Shown in pieces: positions 1-9,680 of a stretch of 64,000 bases of DNA. The DNA comes from JAENWD01 sp963837165 (lineage in GTDB: Bacteria > Acidobacteriota > Vicinamibacteria > Vicinamibacterales > JAENWD01), in assembly GCA_963837165.1 (NCBI GenBank), contig CAWIMD010000005.1:124001-188000 (forward strand). The letters are read 5' to 3'. The first letter of the stretch is position 1. Each line of letters begins with the position of its first letter. Under the pieces are notes generated by a model that was not told where the DNA came from, made no database searches, and was given only the letters and a program-made list of their open reading frames with translations. A program made the translations under genes and the position numbers.

Positions 1-2225
<2,225 letters not shown>

Positions 2226-2238
2226 GAACGGGGTCGGG

Positions 2239-4971
2239 ATGATTGGTGAATCCGTCGCCCACTACAAGGTCACCAGCAAGCTCGGAGCTGGCGGCATGGG
2301 AGAAGTGTTCCGCGCCACCGATTCACGGCTGAATCGCGATGTGGCGCTGAAGCTGCTCCCCGAGCACCTGGCCAGCGATCGGGAGCGGATGACCCGCTTC
2401 CACCGCGAGGCACAGGTACTGGCTTCCTTGAGCCACCCGAACATCGCCGGCATCCACGGTCTCGAGGAGTCCGGGGGCCGCACTGCGCTCGTGATGGAAC
2501 TGGTCGAGGGCGACGACCTGTCGGTGCGCCTCGGCCGCGGGCCGATTCCGCTCCTGGAGACGCTGCGCATCGCGCGGCAGATTGCCGAAGCGCTCGAAGC
2601 CGCCCACGACAAGGGCATCATCCACCGCGATCTGAAGCCCGCGAACATCAAGATCACGCCCGACGGCCAGGTGAAGGTGCTCGACTTCGGCCTCGCGAAG
2701 GCGCTCGAGGGCGGCACGGCCCTCGGTCCGGACTCCGGGGCCTCGGCGACGCTCAGCGTCGCCGCCACCCGCGCGGGAATCGTCATGGGCACGGTCGCCT
2801 ACATGAGCCCGGAACAGGCGAGCGGGTCGCCCGTGGACAAGCGCACGGACATCTGGGCGTTCGGCGTCGTCCTGTTCGAGATGCTGGCGGGCCATCGGCT
2901 GTTCGAGGGCGAGACCACCTCGCACACGATGGCCGACGTGCTGCGCGGCGAGATCGACTGGAACCGCCTGCCGGCCTCCACACCCGGACCCATCCGCCGG
3001 CTCCTCGAGCGCTGTCTCGAGCGCGACCGCAAGCGCCGCCTGCAGGCGATCGGCGAGGCGCGCATCATCATCGAAGACTACCTCGCGAACGCATCGCCGT
3101 CCGGCGGCCGAAGCATCGCCGTGCCGACAGCCGCGACCACCCGCGCCTCGAAGACCATGGTGCCGTGGGTGGTGGCCACGGTGGCGACCGTCTGCCTGCT
3201 CGCGGCGCTCGGTCTGCTGTGGCGCCAGCGTGGCGGCAACACCGGTGGGCTCGTCCTGCGCGCCGACATGAAGATCTCGGATTCGCCGCTGTTCACCGAC
3301 GTGGGTTCGAGCATCGAGCTGTCGCCGGATGCGACACACCTGGTGTACGTGGTAGGTGCCGGCCAGGCGCAGGTGCTCTACCTGCGCGCGCTCAACCAGC
3401 TCGACGGCACGAAGCTCGCGGAGGGCAACACCGGATCGACGTCCCCGTACCAGCCGTTCTTCTCGCCGGACGGGCAGTGGGTCGGCTACGTCACGGCGTC
3501 GGAGATACGGAAGGTGCCGGTCAGCGGGGGCACACCGCTGACGCTCTGCAAGGTCACGCGCAGCCGCGGCGCGAGCTGGGCACCGGACGGCACGATCATC
3601 TTCGCACCCAACCCGTCGAGCGGCCTGTTCCGCGTCTCGGCGGCCGGCGGCGAGCCGCAGCCCCTGACCACGCTCGACAAGGCGAAGAAGGAAGCCACCC
3701 ACCGCTGGCCCCAGGTGCTGCCGGGCGGCAAGGCGGTCATCTTCACGTCGCACATCCAGTCGACCGCGGACTTCGACAACGCCACGATCGAAGCCCTCAC
3801 GCTGGCGACCGGCGCGCGGAAGGTCCTGCTGAAGGGCGGCTCGTACGGCCGGTATGTACCCTCGGGGCACCTCGTCTACGTCAGCAAGGGTGCGCTCTTC
3901 GCGGTGCCGTTCGATGTGTCGCGGCTCGAGGTCACCGGCTCACCGGCGCCGGTCGTGCAGAACGTCTTCTGGAATCCCACGGAGGGCGCCGCGCAGTACA
4001 CGTTCTCGTCCACCGGCGTGCTGACCTACCTGCGCGGCGGGCCGGAAGTGGCGACCTACCCGATTGTCTCGGTGGATCGCAAAGGTGGCACGACGAAGCT
4101 GATCGACGAGGCCGGCGCGTACGCCAACCCACGGCTGTCGCCCGACGGCAAGCGGCTCGCGCTCACCGTGCTCAAGGATGGCAACTTCGACGTCTGGGTC
4201 TACGACCTCGAGCGCGGGGTGCCGACCAGGCTGACGTTCGACGACGCCCCGGAGACCGAGCAGATATGGTCGCCCGATGGAAAGTATCTGGCGTTCAGCT
4301 CGGGGCGCGACGGCGCCGACAACCTCTATCGCAAGCGCGCCGACGGCTCGGGTGAGGAGGAGCGCCTCACCAAGAGCGACGATCCGATGTGGGCCAACTC
4401 GTGGTCGCACGACGGGCGGTCCCTCGTGTATGCCGTCATGGGCCCCAACGGCAACTTCGACGTCTCGATGCTGACCGTCGACGACAGGAAGGTGACGCCG
4501 CTGCTCACGTCGACGTTCCGGGAAGCCGATCCGGCGATCTCCCCCGATGGCCGCTGGCTCGCCTACACCTCCAGCGAATCGGGGCGTCTCGAGGTGTACA
4601 TCCGGCCGTATCCCTCGGGAGCCGGCCGGTGGCAGGTCTCCGACAACGGTGGCGCCACGCCGCGATGGGCCGGCACTGGACGGGAGTTGTTCTACCGCGT
4701 GGACGACGGCGTGATGGCGGCGTCGATCGACGTCGTCGGCGACGGCCTCCGGACCGGGAAGCCCACGCGCCTGTTCGCCGGCGCCTTTCGCGGCGGGGTG
4801 TCGGGCCTCGCGATGGGCGGCAACAGCTTTGCGGACTACGACGTGTCCGCCGACGGGCAGCACTTCGTGATGTTTCCCTCCAGCGACACCGAGTCCACCA
4901 ACCGGGGCATCGTCACGCTCACGACGCACTGGTTCGACGACCTGGCCCGCACGTTCGCGCCCGCGCGGTGA
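2239..4971 (+). CDS. Transmembrane Ser/Thr protein kinase with PD40/TolB propeller
   Basis: A 910-residue Hanks-type kinase. The glycine loop is GAGGMGEVF (about residues 16-24), the ATP lysine is in VALKLL (K38), the catalytic loop is HRDLKPAN (about 129), then DFGLAK and AYMSPEQ. One membrane helix lies at about residues 306-330 (VPWVVATVATVCLLAALGLL). The remaining ~570 residues form a periplasmic propeller with repeated SPDG blades (LSPDATHLVY, FSPDGQWVGY, LSPDGKRLAL, WSPDGKYLAF, ISPDGRWLAY). It probably phosphorylates cytosolic targets in response to something bound by the propeller; substrate and ligand cannot be read from sequence. ATG at 2239 is chosen because kinase homology starts within a few residues; a G-rich stretch precedes it. 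It belongs with the truncated kinase upstream. Confidence 0.95.
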   Translation: MIGESVAHYKVTSKLGAGGMGEVFRATDSRLNRDVALKLLPEHLASDRERMTRFHREAQVLASLSHPNIAGIHGLEESGGRTALVMELVEGDDLSVRLGRGPIPLLETLRIARQIAEALEAAHDKGIIHRDLKPANIKITPDGQVKVLDFGLAKALEGGTALGPDSGASATLSVAATRAGIVMGTVAYMSPEQASGSPVDKRTDIWAFGVVLFEMLAGHRLFEGETTSHTMADVLRGEIDWNRLPASTPGPIRRLLERCLERDRKRRLQAIGEARIIIEDYLANASPSGGRSIAVPTAATTRASKTMVPWVVATVATVCLLAALGLLWRQRGGNTGGLVLRADMKISDSPLFTDVGSSIELSPDATHLVYVVGAGQAQVLYLRALNQLDGTKLAEGNTGSTSPYQPFFSPDGQWVGYVTASEIRKVPVSGGTPLTLCKVTRSRGASWAPDGTIIFAPNPSSGLFRVSAAGGEPQPLTTLDKAKKEATHRWPQVLPGGKAVIFTSHIQSTADFDNATIEALTLATGARKVLLKGGSYGRYVPSGHLVYVSKGALFAVPFDVSRLEVTGSPAPVVQNVFWNPTEGAAQYTFSSTGVLTYLRGGPEVATYPIVSVDRKGGTTKLIDEAGAYANPRLSPDGKRLALTVLKDGNFDVWVYDLERGVPTRLTFDDAPETEQIWSPDGKYLAFSSGRDGADNLYRKRADGSGEEERLTKSDDPMWANSWSHDGRSLVYAVMGPNGNFDVSMLTVDDRKVTPLLTSTFREADPAISPDGRWLAYTSSESGRLEVYIRPYPSGAGRWQVSDNGGATPRWAGTGRELFYRVDDGVMAASIDVVGDGLRTGKPTRLFAGAFRGGVSGLAMGGNSFADYDVSADGQHFVMFPSSDTESTNRGIVTLTTHWFDDLARTFAPAR

Positions 4972-5004
4972 CCTGGGCGCCCCGGCAGCTCGAAGGCACG
5001 GCGC

Positions 5005-5330
5005 TCAGGCGCCAGCCCGCGTCGGACGCGTCCTCCCGTGCTCGGTGGCCTGCTCGAAGGCGTGCGCCATCTGGAGGACGCTCCATTCATTGTCGTGCCG
5101 GCCGACGATCTGGATGCCGACAGGCAGTCCGCCTTCTGTGAACCCTGCGGGAACGGAGATCGCCGGGGTCGCCATGAACGACACGTACCAGCAGGACCGC
5201 ATCCAGTCGATGGAGGTCGTCATCGGCGTTCCCGCGATTCGGCGGGAAACGGCGTGGTGACGTCGAACGGCGACACCTGGGTGGCGGGCAGGACGATCGT
5301 CGGCGCGCGCGGCGCCGGCCAGGTCGCAGA
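5005..5330 (-). pseudogene. C-terminal remnant of an amidase (amidase signature family)
   Basis: Only the last ~100 residues of a GatA/amidase-signature enzyme are recognisable. The pieces are VLPATQVSPFDV in one frame, then TPMTTSIDWMRSCW, PAISVPAGF, GGLPVGIQIVGRH and LQMAHAFEQAT in another. The frame change lies near 5238, where one A appears to be missing before IAGTPM. The Ser-Ser-Lys catalytic core that such enzymes carry in the N-terminal two-thirds is absent. The stop is at 5005. This is a dead fragment beside another gene fragment (MaoC-like), so the whole 4972-5800 stretch looks like the scar of past rearrangement. Confidence 0.75.
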
Positions 5331-5394
5331 GGATGTCATTCCCGGCGCGAGTCGGCCGCAGCCCGTCGCCGGACGGCCCCGCACGGCCCATGCG

Positions 5395-5721
5395 CTATGT
5401 CCCAGCTTCGCCCAGCGGCATGGTGTAGCAGACGGCGGTGCCTTCCAGCACCACGGTCCCATCGTCTCGAACGACGCGGGTGGCCAGTTCCGTGATGGGT
5501 TTGTCCTCGCGCACGCGGGTGACCTCCACCTCCCCGGTGATCGTCTCGCCGGGGACGCACCGGCGCCTTGAAGCTCCAGTCCACGTGCAGGAACACCGTG
5601 CCGGGACCGGGCAGGTCCTCGGCCACCACCGCATTCAGAATCGCGCTGGTAATGCCGCCCTGGACGACAATGCCGCCGAACCGCGTCCGGGCGGCGAGCT
5701 GGGCGTCATAGTGGATCGGAC
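5395..5721 (-). pseudogene. MaoC-like hydratase/thioesterase, 5'-truncated and frameshifted
   Basis: The hot-dog-fold signature of MaoC-type acyl-thioester hydratases is clear: GPIHYDAQLAARTRFGG, VVQGGITSAILNAVVAED and HVDWSFKAPV in one frame, then GETITGEVEV, LATRVVRDDGTVVLEGTA and CYTMPLG in the next. The two frames join at a four-base run (GGGG on the plus strand, 5551-5554), where removing one base restores a single frame. The N-terminal ~40-50 residues of the family are missing: homology stops abruptly at about 5721, where a 65-bp piece of an unrelated gene begins on the other strand. So, apart from the probable base error, the gene is truly truncated. Confidence 0.75.
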
Positions 5722-5786
5722 CGTGTCGATCACGAGGGAGCCGGCGGGCGTCTCCGCGGGCGCGGAGGCCGTCGAAATGGTGGCAT
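5722..5786 (+). pseudogene. 65-bp fragment of the lectin-fold gene found at 8659-9604
   Basis: Bases 5722-5784 read VSITREPAGVSAGAEAVEMV and match bases 8886-8948 (VSITREPAGVYAGAQAVEMV) with only about five or six mismatches. This internal piece of the exported lectin-like gene lies directly against the broken end of the MaoC-like gene. It has no start, and an in-frame stop follows at once (TGA at 5786-5788). It is a remnant of a second copy, presumably left by recombination that also removed the 5' end of the MaoC-like gene. Confidence 0.7.
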
Positions 5787-5802
5787 GACCTCAGTGGAAT
5801 TA

Positions 5803-5815
5803 ATTGTAGTACAAT
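5803..5815. promoter_or_regulatory. Perfect inverted repeat upstream of brnT, candidate TA operator
   Basis: ATTGTA-G-TACAAT is a perfect 6-bp-arm dyad ending seven bases before the GTG start of brnT, in the only AT-rich stretch of the area. TACAAT (5810-5815) also resembles a -10 box, so a repressor bound here would block transcription. BrnTA modules are known to be autorepressed by BrnA; assigning this dyad to BrnA is inference. Confidence 0.5.
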
Positions 5816-5821
5816 ATTTCG

Positions 5822-6088
5822 GTGCGGTTCACCTGGGATCAGAGAAGAGCCGCGGCCAATCTCCGCAAGCATCGCGTCTCGTTCGCAGAGGCTGCTACGG
5901 CGTTCGATGATCCGCTGGGCGCGTACTATCCGGACTCTCTGCACGAGAGCAGGTTCATCCTGATCGGCTACTCGCGACTGCAGCGGTTGCTGTACGTGGT
6001 CCATGCGGAGGTCCAGCAGGACGTCATCCGAATCATCAGCGCCCGACGGGCGACCAGACATGAAAAAGCGCACTACGAAGACGACTGA
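5822..6088 (+). CDS. brnT: BrnT family toxin (type II TA ribonuclease)
   Basis: An 88-residue protein with the full BrnT/DUF497 pattern: FTWDQRRAAANLRKHRVSF at the start, EAATAFDDP, RFILIGYS, LLYVVHAE and the C-terminal IRIISARRATRHEKAHYE. Members of the family are RelE-fold ribonucleases neutralised by the antitoxin BrnA. Length is typical. The start is GTG at 5822, just after an AT-rich dyad; there is almost no 5' leader. It overlaps the antitoxin gene by 29 bases, the toxin-first order usual for brnTA. All conserved positions visible to me are intact, so it is probably active. Confidence 0.9.
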   Translation: MRFTWDQRRAAANLRKHRVSFAEAATAFDDPLGAYYPDSLHESRFILIGYSRLQRLLYVVHAEVQQDVIRIISARRATRHEKAHYEDD

Positions 6089-6395
6089 CCCGCTCGACGG
6101 CGCGGTCGACTTTGCCCGATTCGGCCCGGCGAGGCGCAACGCCTTCGCGGGCGCGGGCGAGACCGGCGGTCCGTCGCTCCTGGCGCTCTGGGAGATGCCG
6201 CAGCTTGCCGCCGGTGCCGTGCTGTTGCGGCGAGGCCGCCCGGGAAAGGGACATCGCAGGACGTCGACGGTCCGCTCGGTGCGGTTGCCGGAGGCGTTGT
6301 GGGCCGAATTGGAGCGGACCGGGCGTTCCAAGGGCCTGACCCTCCACCAGGCCATGCGCGCCGCGCTGCTTCGGTGGATCGGCCGGGCGGGCTGA
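6060..6395 (+). CDS. brnA: BrnA family antitoxin
   Basis: A 111-residue partner of the overlapping brnT. ATG at 6060 gives MKKRTTKTTDPLDGAVDFAR, a basic N-terminus followed by the toxin-binding part. The C-terminal half carries the ribbon-helix-helix element (STVRSVRLPEALWAELERTG, then KGLTLHQAMRAALLRWIG) that in BrnA binds operator DNA as a dimer. It overlaps the toxin gene, so translation is likely coupled. The identification rests mainly on the partner and the RHH tail; the middle section is longer and less typical than in short BrnA proteins. Confidence 0.82.
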   Translation: MKKRTTKTTDPLDGAVDFARFGPARRNAFAGAGETGGPSLLALWEMPQLAAGAVLLRRGRPGKGHRRTSTVRSVRLPEALWAELERTGRSKGLTLHQAMRAALLRWIGRAG

Positions 6396-6454
6396 CTGCG
6401 TGAGGTCCGGCGGCCGCCACCCGTCCGGACGCCGCCTGGCCGCGCCGCCACCGT

Positions 6455-8441
6455 TCACCCGCTCACGACGATAGTCACGCCTGGACGGAACGCCCGGGCC
6501 ACGTCCGCGGTGACACCGCGTCCCGAGACACGCAGCTCCCGCAGGTGCGGCAGCCGCGCCAGCGTCGCCACGCCATCGTTGGTCAGCGCGTGGCACGTGT
6601 CCAGCGTCACGCGCTCGAGCGACTCCATGCCCGCGAGCAGCGCCGGCGTCCGATCGGTGATGGCGGTGTAGCTGTTGAAATAGTCGGTCAGGTGACGCAG
6701 CCCGGCGATGTGTCCGGTCGCCTCATCCGTGGTGTCCCGGCAGTACATCAGGACGAGGGACTCGAGCCGCTCGCATCGGCCGATGTGTCGATAGCCGGCA
6801 TCTGGCACGTCCATCGGCATCAGCTCGCGAAGCACCGGAAACGACGACAGCGCGGCAAGCCCTGTGTCGTCCACGTTCCGGCAGCTCACCGAGAGGCTGC
6901 GAAGCGCCGGCATCTCCGCGAGCGCCAGGAAGCCTCGCGTCCCGAGATGCTGGCAACGCCGGCCCCAGATGAGCTCGATCGAACGCGACCGGCTCAGCGC
7001 CACGAACCCGTCGTCGCCTGCGGTCGTGTCCTGGACGAGAAGGAACCGCAGATGGGGCATCTGGGCGAGGTACGGCATCCAGTCGTCCTTCGCGTCCACG
7101 CTCAGGCGCTCGAGGTGCGGCAGCGACACGAGCGGCTTCATGCCCGCGGCTGTGATCGCGAGGCGGCTGTCGTCCAGGTTCAGGTCGTAGAGCCCCTCGA
7201 GCGTCGCGAGGGACGGCAGGCCGCGGTCCGTGAACGTGCCGCGAAGCCAGAGCGCATTGGGCGCCCCGCTCTCCGTGAAGAGCCTCATCGGAACACCCGG
7301 GCCGCCGCGCCACGAGCGGAACACGGGCAGCTCGCCGAGGAGCGCCAGCCCTTCGTCCGTGACGCCGTTGCCCGTCAAGAGCTGCGACACGTCAGGCTTG
7401 CCGGCAAGCGCCCCGATCAGGCCATCGCCCGTGCGCGTCCAGGCGCAGTTGACACGACGCAGCCTGTGGCAGTCCGCCAGCACCGCGGCCCCGTCGTCTG
7501 TGACGTGGGTCATCGACAGTGAAATCGACTCGAGCGCGGGCAGTTCGCGCAGGACGGCGAGGCCGCGATCGGTGACGGCCGTCCGGCTCAGGTCGAGATG
7601 CTTCAGGTGCGCCAGTCCCGTCAGATGCCGAAGCCCCGCATCCGTCAGCGCCGCCGAGCCGCTGAGATCCAGCTCGGCGATGCCGTCCACGCGCGCAACG
7701 GCCGCGAGGATGGCATCGGTCATCTGCCCCTCGGCGCCGAGACGTGCGCCTGGCTGCGACGACAGACGGTCGAGGAGGGCGTCCCAGTCTCGCGTACGCA
7801 GGATCACCTGTGAGATCTCGGGTGCCTGGGGATCGATCATGCGCACCGGCTTCGCGGCCAATGGCGTCAGTGGGGACAGTCCCCACTTCGACGGCCTGAC
7901 GGGAACAGTCCCCAGCGATTCGGTGAACGCCACCAGCGCGGGCCAGTCGTCGAAGCCGGTACTCGCGCGCGACGAGATACCGCGCGTCGTCCGGCGTGAT
8001 CTCGACGTCGACATCTACGTCTGCCGACGCGGGAAGCTTGCCGAGATCGAGCTGCACGTAGCGGCGCATGCCCGACCAGGCCCGGCGGTGCCAGGTGTAG
8101 CGGTAGTGCCGCTCCATGGCCACTGGCGTACCGGTTCGGTACGCCTCGAGCAGCGCGTCGGCCATCGTCTCGTAGCGCGCGAGCGCCTCGGCGCCGGCGG
8201 CCGCGGGCGCAGGCTTTGCGTGTTCGACCGCGGCCTTGAGATCGGCCCACCCATCGAACCCCTGCTCCCGCGCGAGGGCGGCCTGCACGTCTCGCAGGCC
8301 CGGCTCGTCGGTCACTCCGCGACGCGCACGAGCGAAGCGGTCGCGGGCCTCGGCGTTTCCGGCCCGGATCGCGGCCAGCCAGCGCTTGGCTTCCTTCTTC
8401 AGGCTCTCGAGATTGCGGCGGGGCGCGGTGTCGTGCGACAT
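6455..8441 (-). CDS. Leucine-rich-repeat protein with acidobacterial repeat-protein N-domain (frameshift at 7956-7959)
   Basis: ATG at 8441 follows a strong Shine-Dalgarno (GGAGGAAGG). The first ~75 residues form a domain also seen at the start of the ankyrin proteins at 38677 and 51714 (LESLKKEAKRWL, ALAREQGFDGW). The frame then breaks: VAREY is followed in the next frame by GFDDWPALVAF. Dropping one base of the CCGG at 7956-7959 restores VAREYGFDDWPAL and a 661-residue protein. The rest is LRR of the cysteine-free RI/AMN1-like type with ~24-residue units (LDLSGSAALTDAGLRHLTGL, LKHLDLSRTAVTDRGL). No signal peptide or membrane span is visible. It is probably a cytosolic protein-binding scaffold; partner unknown. 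A structured leader precedes it (8459-8556). Confidence 0.82.
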
Positions 8442-8458
8442 GACCTTCCTCCAGTCAG

Positions 8459-8556
8459 GCCTGGCGTCCGCTGAAGACAGGCAGGAGAAAGGCAGAGCGA
8501 CGATCTGTCGATGCCAGGTGGGTGGGAGGATTCCCTTGCCGCGGACAGGAGGCGCC
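8459..8556 (-). ncRNA. Structured 5' leader with predicted pseudoknot, copy A of three
   Basis: Read as mRNA (minus strand): a GGCGCC box (8556-8551), strand UGUCCGC (8547-8541), GGCAAGGG, and a hairpin GGGA/UCCC (8535-8532 with 8527-8524). After a ~40-nt variable part comes a hairpin GCCUG/CAGGC (8482-8478 with 8463-8459), whose loop holds GCGGACG (8471-8465). That loop can pair with UGUCCGC over seven positions (six Watson-Crick, one G-U). The Shine-Dalgarno of the LRR gene starts six nt after the hairpin. The same layout precedes the ankyrin genes at 38677 and 54725, with compensatory changes in the third copy. The distance to the SD suggests control of translation initiation. I do not recognise the class. 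Confidence 0.65.
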
Positions 8557-8577
8557 CCACGAAGCGCGCTGCTCGGA

Positions 8578-8606
8578 TTGTTGGAAAATCGGCTGCCCGA
8601 CGTCAA
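8578..8606 (-). promoter_or_regulatory. Candidate promoter of the LRR gene
   Basis: On the minus strand TTGACG (8606-8601) is followed after 17-18 bases by CAACAA/AACAAT, a weak -10. Initiation here would place the 5' end about a dozen bases before the GGCGCC box of the leader. The two related genes have TTGACA at nearly the same distance from GGCGCC (42-44 versus 45 bases), which is the main support. Confidence 0.4.
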
Positions 8607-8644
8607 GGACTCGCGCCGTCGAGTAGTCCGCGCCGGCGCGCCGC

Positions 8645-8650
8645 TATAAT
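8645..8650 (+). promoter_or_regulatory. Consensus -10 box eight bases before a GTG start
   Basis: A perfect TATAAT lies eight bases upstream of the GTG at 8659. A transcript from it would begin at or next to the start codon, so the lectin-like gene is probably expressed from a leaderless or near-leaderless mRNA. No convincing -35 box is present at 17 bases. Confidence 0.45.
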
Positions 8651-8658
8651 CCGGTCCG

Positions 8659-9604
8659 GTGACTCGCGGATGGGAGTGTGCGCTCGTCGTCTTGCTCGCG
8701 GCCGTCGGGGCCGGAACCGGCCGGGCGCCACAGGTCGGCGGGCCTCCGTCGGGTGAAGGCCTCGCGGCGGCCTATCGGCGTGACGCCGGCATCGGCGACG
8801 ACCCGCGGGTGATCTTCGCCGACGACTTCGAGGGCTACGCGGCCGCGGCCGACCTCGATCGGCGCTGGAGCGCGCGCTACCACAACGTGTCGATCACGAG
8901 AGAGCCGGCGGGCGTCTACGCGGGCGCGCAGGCGGTCGAGATGGTGGCGCCGCAACAGGACACCGAGCTCTCGAATGGCATCGCGAAGGTCCTGACCCAC
9001 GAGCTCGACACGCTCTACCTGCGCTACTATGCGAAGTTCGATACCACCTTCGACATCACCGGATCGAGCCATAACGGCGGGGGGATTTCCGCGCACTACT
9101 TCGACAACGGCCGCGCCACGCCCGGCGTGCCCGCCGACGGCACCAACAAGTTCCTGATCGAGTTCGAGAACTGGCGCGGCGAGGCGGCGACCAGATCGCC
9201 CGGCGAGCAGAACATTTACATCTACCACCCGGGCCAGCGGTCCAACTACGGCGACCATTTTTTCCCGGACGGGCGGGTGCTCCCGAACACGAGCATCGCC
9301 TGGCGACTTTGGTCCTGACTTCGTGCCGAGACCCAACTTCACGCCCGAGCTCGGCCGCTGGAACAGCTACGAGGTGATGCTCCACGCCAACACGCCGGGC
9401 CTCAGGGACGGCCGGGTGACCTGCTGGGTCGACGGGATCCTGATCGCCGACTTCCCCAACCTCCGCCTGCGCGACGTCGGCACCCTGACGATCGATCGGT
9501 TCGGACTCTCGCTCCACTCACGCAGCAATGGAACGCGCGAGACGCGCAAATGGTACGACAACGTCGTGGCGGCGACGGCGTACGTCGGGCCGATGGCGCG
9601 GTAG
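8659..9604 (+). CDS. Exported concanavalin A-like lectin/polysaccharide-lyase-fold protein (frameshift at 9301)
   Basis: The N-terminus has a signal-peptide-like stretch (CALVVLLAAVGAGTG), then DDPRVIFADDFEGY, a usual opening of laminin-G/concanavalin A-like jelly-roll modules in bacterial secreted proteins. The first frame stops at 9318; the second frame continues smoothly with GDFGPDFVPRPNFTPELGRW, RVTCWVDGILIADFPNLRLR and KWYDNVVAATAYVGP. One extra T at 9301 explains the break, giving one protein of about 314 residues. The fold would suit carbohydrate binding or cleavage, but I see no catalytic signature and name no enzyme. The start is the GTG just after a TATAAT box. A 65-bp fragment of a second copy lies at 5722-5786. 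Confidence 0.7.
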
Positions 9605-9659
9605 CCGCGGATCTCCCGGCCCGCGGCTCCGGCGTCCGAGGCGGCGTGATCGGCGGTAT

Positions 9660-9680
9660 CGTAGACAGTGAATGTCTACG
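9660..9680. promoter_or_regulatory. Perfect 8-bp dyad spanning the hemH start codon
   Basis: CGTAGACA-GTGAA-TGTCTACG is an exact inverted repeat with a five-base spacer, and the ATG of hemH (9672-9674) lies in it. It could be a repressor site or, in RNA, a hairpin hiding the start codon. No ordinary Shine-Dalgarno is seen before the ATG, so the dyad may influence initiation directly. Confidence 0.45.

Noticed and set aside
5005..5330. Functional small amidase
   Set aside because: Only the C-terminal ~100 residues remain and the frame is broken; catalytic Ser-Ser-Lys residues are missing.
9323..9604. Separate small gene starting at GTG 9323
   Set aside because: It continues the lectin-like domain of the previous frame without interruption, so a single-base error at 9301 is the simpler reading.
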